A stretch of DNA of 21,731 nucleotides, from positions 1 to 21,731 of the forward strand of contig DAOVUC010000001.1 of assembly GCA_030632765.1 (NCBI GenBank), given 5' to 3'. Origin of the DNA: Candidatus Dadabacteria bacterium (GTDB lineage Bacteria; Desulfobacterota_D; UBA1144; Nemesobacterales; UBA2774). Under the pieces are notes generated by a model. It was not told the DNA's origin and did no database searches. It saw only the letters and a program-made list of their open reading frames with translations. Of this stretch, positions 15,153 through 21,731 are shown in pieces (position 1 is the stretch's first letter; every line of letters begins with the position of its first letter). The translations under genes were made by a program, and so were the position numbers.

Positions 15153-17123
15153 TTAAAAACCCTGCGATAAGATAACGATAATTAAGATTACTGCTGCGCC
15201 TATTGCCATAAGGGTGGCGTAGCTTCTTATAACGCCATTCTGGGCAGTCTGTAATGTTAGCGCCATCTCTTTTACAATATTCGCAATCCCATTCACTGAC
15301 CCATCTATATAATAAAGGTCGAAATCAGACGCCTTTCTCGACAAATAGGAAAAGGGCTGTACGAAAATATAATTGTATAGCTCATCAACATACCATTTAT
15401 TTAAGGAAGCCTCGTAAAGGGGCTCAATATCCTTAGCTACTTTCTCAGGAGCCGAAGGCTTTATGTAATAGAAATAAAACGCAATTACGATACCCAGAGC
15501 CGCGCCGCCAATTGAAAACCCTACAAGGGCCCAGTGCACAAACAGATGATGGCCGACTTCCTTGGCATTATCAATAAGAATAGAGCTTGATACAAAGTGC
15601 TCAAACAAATTAGTATCATGGAGCCCAACCACTTTACCCATAAAGTCAGGCACGCCAATATATCCGCCTAAGATAGAAAGCACAGCAAGAACTATAAGAG
15701 GAATAGTCATAGTATAGGGAGACTCATGAATATATCGTCTTAAACTATCAGGCACTCTTGTTTTCCCCTCGAAGGTGAGTAGATAGAGCCTCAGCATATA
15801 AAGCGCTGTTAGCACAACTGTAATAAGCGCTATTATCCAGTGAATTGTATAACCCCTGTCATATAGAGCAGCTAAAATTTCATCTTTACTGAAAAATCCG
15901 GATAAAAACGGCACACCAGCAATTGCTAAAGTGCCTACTAGAAAGGTAATAGCGGTAATCGGTATTAATTTCCTAAGCCCTCCCATTTTTCTAATATCCT
16001 GCTCACCTGAAAGCGCATGAATGACACTTCCCGATCCGAGAAATAAGAGAGCTTTAAAAAACGCGTGCGTTACAAGGTGAAACAACCCAGCGGCATATGC
16101 GCCGACTCCGATTGCCATGAACATATATCCAAGCTGGCTCACAGTGGAATAAGCAAGAACCTTTTTTATATCGTTTTGAGTAAGGGCAATAGATGCGGCT
16201 AACAATGCAGTAAAAGCCGCAATAGATACTACCACCATCTGGGCTGTTGTGGATTGGGAATAAAAGACATTGCACCTGGCCATCATATAGGCGCCTGCTG
16301 TGACCATTGTCGCGGCGTGTATAAGAGCGCTTACAGGAGTGGGGCCCGCCATCGCGTCCGGAAGCCAAACGTAGAGCGGGATCTGAGCCGATTTACCGAC
16401 AGCTCCTACAAAAAGCAAAAGCCCAATTGCAGTAATAACAGCGGCGGGGACAGCGCCCATAAAAGAAGCATCCAGAGCCATGCCGAAAACTTCCTGATAA
16501 TTAACTGAACCGAATATAAGAAATATTAGAAAGATGCCTAAAATAAAGCCAAAATCCCCTATCCTGTTTACAATAAAAGCTTTCCTGCCGGCGTAAGCTT
16601 TTTCTGTATCTTCGTACCAAAATCCTATCAATAAAAATGAGGCCAGGCCCACCCCTTCCCATCCTACAAACATAAGTGGGAAATTATTGCCCAGAACCAG
16701 AACCAGCATAAAGAAAACAAAGATATTGAGATATGTAAAGTATTTTGCATATGCTTTATCATGGTGCATGTAGCCTATTGAATATATGTGTATCAGGAAA
16801 CCGATCCATGTAATAATAAGGGCCATTACGCAGGACAGCGTGTCGAACATGAACTCAAAGCTCACGGAAAAATCGCCGGAAGGTATCCAAACAAATAAAT
16901 TCTCTATAATCTGCCGCTCAGCTGGGTCCAATGACAATAACCTGATGAATAATATTGATGAGAATATTGCTGATAATAGTACCGCGCCGCAGCCTACTAT
17001 ATTGACTATGCTGTTTTCAGTGCGCTCATCACCGCCGGCAACCTTCTTCCAGAACCCGGAAGCAAACACAAGACCGTTTATAACGGCTCCAATTAGAGGA
17101 AACAGAACTATCCAAAATACCAT
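15153..17123 (-). CDS. nuoL: NADH-quinone oxidoreductase subunit L
   Basis: Large antiporter-like membrane subunit of complex I that helps move protons across the inner membrane. The 656-aa protein has the NuoL/Mrp signature GWEGVGLASFLLIGFWY with its conserved Glu, GRKAFIVNRIGDFGF, the lysine-containing GKSAQIPLYVWLPDAMAGPTPVSALIHAATMV, and a long C-terminal part with a final helix (YATLMAIGAAVILIIVILS), as expected for the lateral arm. About 16 membrane helices are expected by family. ATG 17123 has AAGGA upstream, 6 bp after the nuoK stop. No nuoM or nuoN follows; the next gene faces the other way. Confidence 0.97.
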   Translation of the reverse strand: MVFWIVLFPLIGAVINGLVFASGFWKKVAGGDERTENSIVNIVGCGAVLLSAIFSSILFIRLLSLDPAERQIIENLFVWIPSGDFSVSFEFMFDTLSCVMALIITWIGFLIHIYSIGYMHHDKAYAKYFTYLNIFVFFMLVLVLGNNFPLMFVGWEGVGLASFLLIGFWYEDTEKAYAGRKAFIVNRIGDFGFILGIFLIFLIFGSVNYQEVFGMALDASFMGAVPAAVITAIGLLLFVGAVGKSAQIPLYVWLPDAMAGPTPVSALIHAATMVTAGAYMMARCNVFYSQSTTAQMVVVSIAAFTALLAASIALTQNDIKKVLAYSTVSQLGYMFMAIGVGAYAAGLFHLVTHAFFKALLFLGSGSVIHALSGEQDIRKMGGLRKLIPITAITFLVGTLAIAGVPFLSGFFSKDEILAALYDRGYTIHWIIALITVVLTALYMLRLYLLTFEGKTRVPDSLRRYIHESPYTMTIPLIVLAVLSILGGYIGVPDFMGKVVGLHDTNLFEHFVSSSILIDNAKEVGHHLFVHWALVGFSIGGAALGIVIAFYFYYIKPSAPEKVAKDIEPLYEASLNKWYVDELYNYIFVQPFSYLSRKASDFDLYYIDGSVNGIANIVKEMALTLQTAQNGVIRSYATLMAIGAAVILIIVILSQGF

Positions 17124-17129
17124 TTCAAA

Positions 17130-17435
17130 TTATCCTTTTAGAATCTTTAATACATCTATATCAAGAGTTTCTCTATGTGAGTATACAGATACAAGCAACG
17201 CTAGTCCTACAGCAACCTCAGCTGCCGCAACAGTAATAGACATAATCATAAATACATGCCCTGTCATATCGCCCAGAGCTTTAGAGAATGCTACAAAGGC
17301 AAGGTTTGCTGAATTAAGCATTAGCTCAAGTGACATAAGGACTATGATCAAATTTTTTCTGGCTATTACTCCATACGCGCCGACTACAAAAAGAATAGCG
17401 CTCAATATCAGATAATGTTCAATAGATACACTCAA
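17130..17435 (-). CDS. nuoK: NADH-quinone oxidoreductase subunit K
   Basis: 101-aa membrane subunit with three helices. It begins MSVSIEHYLILSAILF like other NuoK proteins. Glu37 (SLELMLN) and Glu73 (AAEVAVGLAL) match the two conserved intramembrane glutamates important for proton transfer. The start is TTG 17435, one base after the nuoJ stop, so translation is coupled to nuoJ; no better start fits the family N-terminus. Confidence 0.97.
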   Translation of the reverse strand: MSVSIEHYLILSAILFVVGAYGVIARKNLIIVLMSLELMLNSANLAFVAFSKALGDMTGHVFMIMSITVAAAEVAVGLALLVSVYSHRETLDIDVLKILKG

Positions 17436-17436
17436 C

Positions 17437-17946
17437 TCAGTTTGCCCTCTTCTTTGCTATAACAACAACACCTATAATTGCAACTAATATCAATATTGAA
17501 GTCAGCTCAAAGGGGAGTAAATAGTCGGTGAAAAGAGTGGTTCCGACACCTTCTACTGTCCCAAAACCATCCATATTAGAAGCACCGATATTGCTTAACA
17601 AAAGCCCCTTCTTGAAACCCAGGCTCGCAAAATATCCAACCAAAAACAGTACAGCCAATAGCGCACTCACTTTAAAATGCAAATGTTTGGATTCAAACTT
17701 CAAAGCTTCAGGTTTTAGGTTTAAGAACATTACGGTAAATAGGAACAAAACCATAATTGCCCCGGCATATACAAGTATCTGTATAACAGCTATGAAATGG
17801 GCAAGAAGGAGGACAAAAAGCACTGCGGTTGAAAATAGTGTGAGAACTAAAGAAAGCGCGCTTGATACCGGATTTTTAAAAGAAATTACCAGAAGCGCAC
17901 CCGCCAACGCAAGCGCCGCAAATACATAAAATACTACTGTTTCCAA
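17437..17946 (-). CDS. nuoJ: NADH-quinone oxidoreductase subunit J
   Basis: 169-aa membrane subunit with about five helices. YVFAALALAGALLVISFKNPVSSAL near the start and VIQILVYAGAIMVLFLF in the third helix are family marks. It ends with a hydrophobic helix followed by KKRAN. The start is TTG 17946, preceded by GGAGG about 11 nt upstream and AGGAG closer in. It is the first gene of the unit: a promoter lies just upstream and no nuoI precedes it. Confidence 0.96.
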   Translation of the reverse strand: METVVFYVFAALALAGALLVISFKNPVSSALSLVLTLFSTAVLFVLLLAHFIAVIQILVYAGAIMVLFLFTVMFLNLKPEALKFESKHLHFKVSALLAVLFLVGYFASLGFKKGLLLSNIGASNMDGFGTVEGVGTTLFTDYLLPFELTSILILVAIIGVVVIAKKRAN

Positions 17947-17991
17947 GCTCCTGAAATCCTCCAGATAGAATATTTAACTTTAGGCCTATGA

Positions 17992-18019
17992 AGTATATTT
18001 GGAATGAAAATATAGTCAA
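17992..18019 (-). promoter_or_regulatory. Sigma-70-type promoter of nuoJKL
   Basis: On the minus strand TTGACT (18014-18019) is followed after 16 bp by TATACT (17992-17997). The start near 17985 gives a leader of about 40 nt. It supports nuoJKL being a transcription unit of its own. Confidence 0.6.
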
Positions 18020-18093
18020 ACAATTAGCACATTTAATGCAGTAATGATGGAGGATTAATAAGACAGGATGCGGGATGTATATATTTTAACCCG

Positions 18094-18119
18094 ATCGTCC
18101 TGAGTTCAATCGAAAGACA
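18094..18119. repeat. Dispersed-repeat fragment (GTCCTGAG ... CGAAAGAC type)
   Basis: CGTCCTGAG and CGAAAGAC form a short imperfect hairpin. The wording is like the common intergenic 'gtcctgag...cgaaggac' repeats seen in many bacterial genomes. First element of the repeat cluster between nuoJ and nth. Confidence 0.5.
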
Positions 18120-18134
18120 GAACCTTTAGGATTT

Positions 18135-18188
18135 CACCCTTCCCGTCTTCGCTTAAGCTCCGCCGAGGCAGGCGAGAGCCTCAGGGTG
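18135..18188. repeat. GC-rich inverted-repeat element
   Basis: CACCCT (18135-18140) pairs with AGGGTG (18183-18188) around a GC-rich interior with CGCCGAGGCAGGCG. Base composition differs sharply from the flanks. Confidence 0.55.
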
Positions 18189-18242
18189 CGTGGGTTTTTT
18201 CACCTCCACCTTTAATTGGGTTTGGGAATGACGGATTAAAAG

Positions 18243-18279
18243 ACGAGATTCTTCGTCGCTTCGCTCCTCAAGAATGACA
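18243..18279. repeat. Dispersed hairpin repeat, GAGATTCTT ... AAGAATGAC type
   Basis: ATTCTT (18248-18253) pairs with AAGAAT (18270-18275). On the minus strand it reads as the widespread 'TCATTCT...GCGAAGCGA...AGAATCTC' intergenic repeat. A 61-codon open frame on the minus strand crosses it but reflects the repeat, not a gene. Confidence 0.65.
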
Positions 18280-18424
18280 AAAAATAAATCCCTCTTTGAT
18301 TTGAACATAGTAATCTCACGTCCTAGGGTAGCAGACATGCAGATTTAAAATAGCGATGACCGATTGCGCGCTTGTTTGCAACCGTTTCCCTTTTTCTAAG
18401 GGGGAGATAAAAGACAAAAGGATG

Positions 18425-18450
18425 AGATTCTGAAATAAATTCAGAATGAC
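18425..18450. repeat. Second hairpin repeat of the same type, next to the nth stop codon
   Basis: ATTCTGAA (18427-18434) and TTCAGAAT (18440-18447) form a perfect 8-bp stem with a 5-nt loop, inside the same GAGATTCT...AGAATGAC frame as the element at 18243. It sits 16 bp past the nth stop and could also help stop nth transcripts, though no T-run follows. Confidence 0.65.
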
Positions 18451-18462
18451 TGATATAGATTT

Positions 18463-19119
18463 TCATCGGCTTGTAGTTACGCCAATCCTATCGCAGAATT
18501 TTATGACAGGACACTGGGAGCATTTAGGGGAAATCGGGCGGCAGAGGTGCTGACCGAAAGACACAAGCAGGCTGTTGTAGTCGATCCAGTGTTCCCTCGG
18601 CAATTTCTTTCTAAGGACCGCTTCAGTTTCATTGGGTGTCTTGGTTTTTATGTAACCAAAGCGGTTTGAGATTCTATGGACATGGGTGTCCACACAAATC
18701 CCTGCTTTATCATAACCGAGCGTGACAACCAGATTAGCGGTTTTTCGCCCCACACCATTTAACTTTAGAAGCTCATCTATTTCGTCAGGTACTTTTGAGC
18801 CGTATTTTAAAATAAGATCGCTGCAGATTGATTTAATGTTCTTCGCTTTGGTTTTATAAAACCCCACGGGATATATCGCCTTTATAATCTCTTTTTCGCT
18901 GAGTTTCAGCATATCGGCAGGATTATCGGCAAGATTAAATAAACGCCTAGTTGCCTCGGCAGTAGTTTCATCTTTGGTACGGAGACTAAGAACAGTGGAG
19001 ATCAATACCTTAAACGGATCTTTAGAGGTTTCAGCTACAAGAGTAACAATAGGGACATCCCATTTGGGCGTCTCTCTTGCCAAAATTTTTACGATTTTAT
19101 GAATATCATCAGCTTTCAT
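18463..19119 (-). CDS. nth: Endonuclease III, DNA glycosylase/AP lyase
   Basis: Removes oxidised pyrimidines from DNA in base excision repair. The 218-aa form (from ATG 19119) has the helix-hairpin-helix LNGVGRKTANLV with catalytic Lys126, the Asp144 in CVDTHVHRISNRFG, and a 4Fe-4S loop of Cys193, 200, 203 and 209 with the C-X6-C-X2-C-X5-C spacing. An in-frame TTG at 19191 would add 24 mostly hydrophobic residues that the family lacks, so I reject it. The Shine-Dalgarno is weak. The gene follows the sigma factor's terminator and so is probably transcribed separately. Confidence 0.96.
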   Translation of the reverse strand: MKADDIHKIVKILARETPKWDVPIVTLVAETSKDPFKVLISTVLSLRTKDETTAEATRRLFNLADNPADMLKLSEKEIIKAIYPVGFYKTKAKNIKSICSDLILKYGSKVPDEIDELLKLNGVGRKTANLVVTLGYDKAGICVDTHVHRISNRFGYIKTKTPNETEAVLRKKLPREHWIDYNSLLVSFGQHLCRPISPKCSQCPVIKFCDRIGVTTSR

Positions 19120-19204
19120 TTGCGGATCCAGGGGGAAATAATAACATAGCAGGATGTAGTATATAAAATTATCGGACCCAAAGGATGACAATTACAGATA
19201 AATC

Positions 19205-19235
19205 AGAAACAAAAAAGGGAGCCTAGGCTCCCTTT
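19205..19235 (-). terminator. Rho-independent terminator of the sigma factor gene
   Basis: A perfect palindrome (19214-19235; arms AAAGGGAGC/GCTCCCTTT around CTAG) is followed on the minus strand by TTTTTTGTTT. It lies about 110 bp past the sigma gene stop. The plus-strand side also has a few T, so weak two-way action is possible. Confidence 0.9.
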
Positions 19236-19347
19236 ATATTGTATATACCGTCAAACAGCACGGCATATTTCCAGTATTTATTATCTCCGCTTAAACCGAA
19301 TCCCGCAAAGGAGGATAAGCGTAAATTCAGGTTTAAACTAACTTGCC

Positions 19348-20598
19348 TTAATGATTGTAAACATCCATCAGACTCCTTAACACTGGAGCTGATTTTGACC
19401 TTTTGATTCTCTCAAGCGCCTTCTTCTCTATCTGTCTTATTCTTTCTCTTGTTAATTTGAACTTCTTTCCTATCTCATCAAGCGTATATGCGGTCTCATA
19501 ACCTATGCCGAAGCGCATCTTAACAACGTCGCGCTCCCGCTCGGTCAGCCTTAGAAGAGCGTTGTTTATATTGCCGGGTATTGAAATCTCAGCAATTATA
19601 CTGTCTACAACAAGCGAGCTTGAATCCTCTACAAAATCCAAATAAGTTGATTTTTCCCCATCATAAACGGGCGTGTCCAAACGCACGATTCTATTGCCGC
19701 TAGACTCAAGAATTCTTTTAACATTCTCTACGCTCATCTGAGCCTTTTCGGCTATTTCCTCAGGAACAGGTTCTCTTTCATTTTTTTCTGTTAGCATTCT
19801 TTTTACGTATCCAACTTTGCCTGCTTTCTCAAGCAAATATGCGGGCATCTTTACGGTGCGCGTTTGATTAAATACCCCTCTCGTCATAGACTGATTAATC
19901 CACCAGCATGCATATGTTGAAAACCTGTACCCCTTAGTATGGTCAAACCTTTCGACCGCTTTTATAAGGCCTAAATTCCCTTCCTGAATTAGGTCCAAAA
20001 ATGGGATGCCTCTCCCGGCATACCTCTTAGCCATACTTGCAACCAGCCTAAGGTTGGATTTAACAAACCTGTTTCTAAGCTGCATTCCCTTATTCATGGT
20101 CGCTCTATAAACACCTACCAGCATCTTGAGACGGGCGACTTCTTTTATATCCCCTAGCTTTTTAGAATCCTTGTATGAACGTGCCGCATTATGGAGGTAA
20201 TTATCCACCTTATGCTCGAAGTCCCCGGCATCATCTTCTAGTCTCATGCCTATAGCATTTTCAATCTTTACCTTAACCTCTTTTGCTTTTGACTCACAGC
20301 ATTTTATTTGCGCAGCAACAAGCGATTCTTCCCCAGGAGTTAATAAGGGTTCAGTGCTTACTTCCTGGAAGTAAGCATTTACTAGTCTAAGATCATGATT
20401 TTTGAGATCAATCTCTTTCTCTGGTTTCTTAGCTTTTATAGTAACTTGCTCAGTCTCTAGAGTTTCCTCATCGAAATAGTCCTCAGTGTCTTCTAATTCT
20501 TCATGTGTGAAGCTCTCTGCTACTGATTCTATGTGGGTTTCTGCCTGCTCATGCTCGTAACCATCGAATGCTTGACTATATTCTGGGTTTTTTAGCAT
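19348..20598 (-). CDS. Sigma-70 family sigma factor, group 2 (RpoS/RpoD-like) without region 1.1
   Basis: 416 aa. Regions in order: acidic N-terminus (12-50, rich in Glu/Asp), region 1.2 (about 68-100, LRLVNAYFQEVSTEPLLTPGE), a spacer of about 70 residues, region 2 (about 175-250) with RFVKSNLRLVASMAKRYAGRG, DLIQEGNLGLIKAVERFD and YRFSTYACWWINQSMTRG, region 3 (about 255-330), and region 4 (about 348-412) with LTERERDVVKMRFG and the helix-turn-helix LTRERIRQIEKKALERIK. The Trp pair and Gln of region 2.4 match -10 (TATAAT) recognition. VFNQTRTVKMP is closer to RpoS than to RpoD (which has A-D-Q-A-R-T-I-R-I-P). No region 1.1 is present. The start has AAGGAGAGG upstream. It could be the stationary-phase or alternative primary factor; which cannot be settled here. 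Confidence 0.93.
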   Translation of the reverse strand: MLKNPEYSQAFDGYEHEQAETHIESVAESFTHEELEDTEDYFDEETLETEQVTIKAKKPEKEIDLKNHDLRLVNAYFQEVSTEPLLTPGEESLVAAQIKCCESKAKEVKVKIENAIGMRLEDDAGDFEHKVDNYLHNAARSYKDSKKLGDIKEVARLKMLVGVYRATMNKGMQLRNRFVKSNLRLVASMAKRYAGRGIPFLDLIQEGNLGLIKAVERFDHTKGYRFSTYACWWINQSMTRGVFNQTRTVKMPAYLLEKAGKVGYVKRMLTEKNEREPVPEEIAEKAQMSVENVKRILESSGNRIVRLDTPVYDGEKSTYLDFVEDSSSLVVDSIIAEISIPGNINNALLRLTERERDVVKMRFGIGYETAYTLDEIGKKFKLTRERIRQIEKKALERIKRSKSAPVLRSLMDVYNH

Positions 20599-20637
20599 TT
20601 TCCTCTCCTTCTAAATTAGATGTATGTTTGCGCATAA

Positions 20638-20649
20638 TAGATGCATCTA
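20638..20649. promoter_or_regulatory. 12-bp perfect palindrome in the sigma gene leader
   Basis: TAGATGCATCTA, about 40-50 bp before the sigma factor start. Could be an operator; short enough to be chance. Confidence 0.25.
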
Positions 20650-20702
20650 GACAACTTTGATGATATTCATATAAACTAATACGATTAAGATTTGGTTTCA
20701 GA

Positions 20703-20721
20703 TTTAAGTAAAATACTTAAA
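20703..20721. promoter_or_regulatory. Inverted repeat upstream of the sigma gene
   Basis: TTTAAGTA-AAA-TACTTAAA: perfect 8-bp arms with a 3-bp centre, about 105 bp before the sigma factor start. A dimeric regulator could bind; AT-rich background lowers its weight. The rest of 20599-20845 shows no gene and no clear promoter. Confidence 0.35.
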
Positions 20722-20845
20722 ATAATATTCCAGATAACAAAATATGTTGTGATACTAGCATCTTACAATTGGTTAAATATATCGAGTAAAAGGATATAAA
20801 CTGGGGTTTTGATAGGAAAAGCTAAGATAATTAGGAAAAATAGGG

Positions 20846-21607
20846 CTATTGAACGGTTGATTTGTCGATATTGCCTGAGGTTTTGGTCCTTATATCTTCC
20901 CACTTTTGGAACAATATCCTAAGTGATGTAGAAGCATCCTCCAGCTGTCCTTTACTCAAAAGATGAAGAAATTCCCACATTTCACCCACTGACTGTTCAT
21001 TTTTTAGTGTGGATGCATGCATAAAGGAGCAGAGTTCTCCGTAGTTGAGTACAATAAAGCCAGATTTGTCAAAACCGGAAAACCATGCTTGAAGATCGCT
21101 TAAACCCTGACTCATGACACTTAAATTATTCGAGAATAGAGAAGTTAGTTTACCCTCTTCATAATTTTCAAAACTGTTGGATAAAATCTGTAAAGCCTCA
21201 TTTATTCTATCTAGCGCTGTTTGGATTTGCGTATCATAATGAACTGCATTAAAACCCCAATGAGTATAAAGTGATGTTCTGTCATCCTCGCTAAACAACA
21301 AAAACCAATCAAGGGGTATGATATTCTCCGAGTGTGAGGAATTAGATTTAGAGAACACCGGGGATATATAATATTTTCCATCCTTATCTTTCATAAAATA
21401 ACAGTCTTCTATTTCTTCCTTCTCTATCTGCAGATGTGAAGATAGGGCGTTTCTATATGCTTCATACTCATTCCCGAACCAGATTCCGTAGGGAGAGGTA
21501 GGCCCTCCCCAATATTGTTCGTAAAACCGGCAGTATTCTTTCCAGTAAGACCTTTTATCCCGAAAACTGTCCATTGGTTCATATACGAGAAGACTGCTTA
21601 TAGCCAT
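20846..21607 (-). CDS. Unknown 253-aa protein
   Basis: Soluble, Trp/Tyr-rich N-terminal half (YWKEYCRFYEQYWGG, YGIWFGNEYEAYRNAL) followed by a central PLDWFLLFSEDDRTSLYTHWGF segment and a helical C-terminal half. No signal peptide and no catalytic motif that I can name. The start ATG 21607 has no Shine-Dalgarno and is preceded by very AT-rich DNA. It lies upstream of the sigma factor gene in the same direction, 247 bp away, so it is probably a separate unit. The central segment gives me a vague sense of an uncharacterised family but not one I can name. Confidence 0.75.
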   Translation of the reverse strand: MAISSLLVYEPMDSFRDKRSYWKEYCRFYEQYWGGPTSPYGIWFGNEYEAYRNALSSHLQIEKEEIEDCYFMKDKDGKYYISPVFSKSNSSHSENIIPLDWFLLFSEDDRTSLYTHWGFNAVHYDTQIQTALDRINEALQILSNSFENYEEGKLTSLFSNNLSVMSQGLSDLQAWFSGFDKSGFIVLNYGELCSFMHASTLKNEQSVGEMWEFLHLLSKGQLEDASTSLRILFQKWEDIRTKTSGNIDKSTVQ

Positions 21608-21731
21608 AGTAAAGTAATAAACTAAAGACAGTGTAAAATAAATAGAAAGAAATAAAGATTCATAAATAATAATATATATATATCTATGTATAGTTTCATG
21701 TCTTCTTAAAATATAGCTTGAGAGATTGACA
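21608..21731. other. AT-rich end of the window
   Basis: 124 bp with runs of TA dinucleotides (about 21669-21684) and no gene. May hold the promoter of the unknown 253-aa protein. Confidence 0.4.

Larger units (their letters stand above)
17947..18462. other. 516-bp non-coding region with a repeat cluster
   Basis: Contains the nuoJ promoter at one end and at least four short repeat elements (listed separately). A further TCCC...GGGGGA pair lies near 18387-18406. I find no supported gene. Confidence 0.65.

Noticed and set aside
16786..17415. 209-codon plus-strand open frame opposite nuoL/nuoK
   Set aside because: Antisense shadow of well-supported nuo genes, with no ribosome site and low-complexity Ser/Thr/Asn-rich translation.
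18153..18338. 61-codon minus-strand open frame
   Set aside because: Its residues (VILEERSDEESRLL) are the usual translation of a dispersed intergenic repeat; no ribosome site.
19120..19191. 24-residue N-terminal extension of endonuclease III from TTG 19191
   Set aside because: No ribosome site, and the extension does not look like the family; ATG 19119 gives the normal N-terminus.

Overview
This is an AT-leaning (roughly 40% G+C by eye), gene-dense bacterial chromosomal window. It is mostly housekeeping and central metabolism: the glycine cleavage system, peptide deformylase, a cysteine desulfurase, PII/glutamine synthetase, part of respiratory complex I, endonuclease III and a primary-like sigma factor. 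A -24/-12 (sigma-54) promoter, Sec-type signal peptides on predicted envelope proteins, single-chain GcvP and NuoJ/K/L point to a Gram-negative, probably respiring bacterium. Desulfobacterota or a related candidate phylum is a guess; the sequence alone does not fix the lineage. There are no rRNA or tRNA genes, no CRISPR array and no transposase.

Layout. 1-160: 3' end of an SPFH/prohibitin-like gene. 168-4726 (minus): gcvT-gcvH-gcvP, with a second promoter and an odd 3 x 11-bp tandem repeat at the gcvP start. 4959-7516 (plus): tightly packed def, an exported acetolactate decarboxylase, an exported cyclase-family hydrolase and a small DUF6573-like protein. 7632-9429 (plus): NifS/IscS-type cysteine desulfurase and a THEP1-type NTPase. 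9515-9853 (minus): small unknown gene, possibly frameshifted. 10019-11347 (plus): glycerate 2-kinase, apparently expressed from a leaderless transcript. 11378-12117 (minus): a DUF2237 gene and a small unknown gene. 12257-12397 (plus): a 46-codon small gene resembling the C-terminal tail of anti-sigma factors. 12607-14566 (plus): sigma-54 promoter, glnB, glnA and a strong terminator. 14637-15023 (plus): small membrane-anchored unknown protein. 15153-17946 (minus): an isolated nuoJKL unit with its own promoter. 17947-18462: non-coding cluster of dispersed hairpin repeats. 18463-19119 (minus): nth. 19205-20598 (minus): group-2-like sigma-70 factor with a terminator. 20846-21607 (minus): unknown 253-aa protein.

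How the genes fit together. GcvTHP splits glycine into CO2, ammonia and methylene-THF. GlnB/GlnA would capture ammonia under nitrogen control. Glycerate kinase could take glycerate formed from serine/hydroxypyruvate into glycolysis. These are pathway-level links, not a shared operon. I found no clear defence system or mobile island. The most distinctive signals are regulatory or small-scale: the gcvP leader repeat, the leaderless glycerate kinase promoter, the anti-sigma-tail small ORF, the doubled Shine-Dalgarno/start of glnA, the exported acetolactate decarboxylase-cyclase pair behind def, and the isolated nuoJKL.
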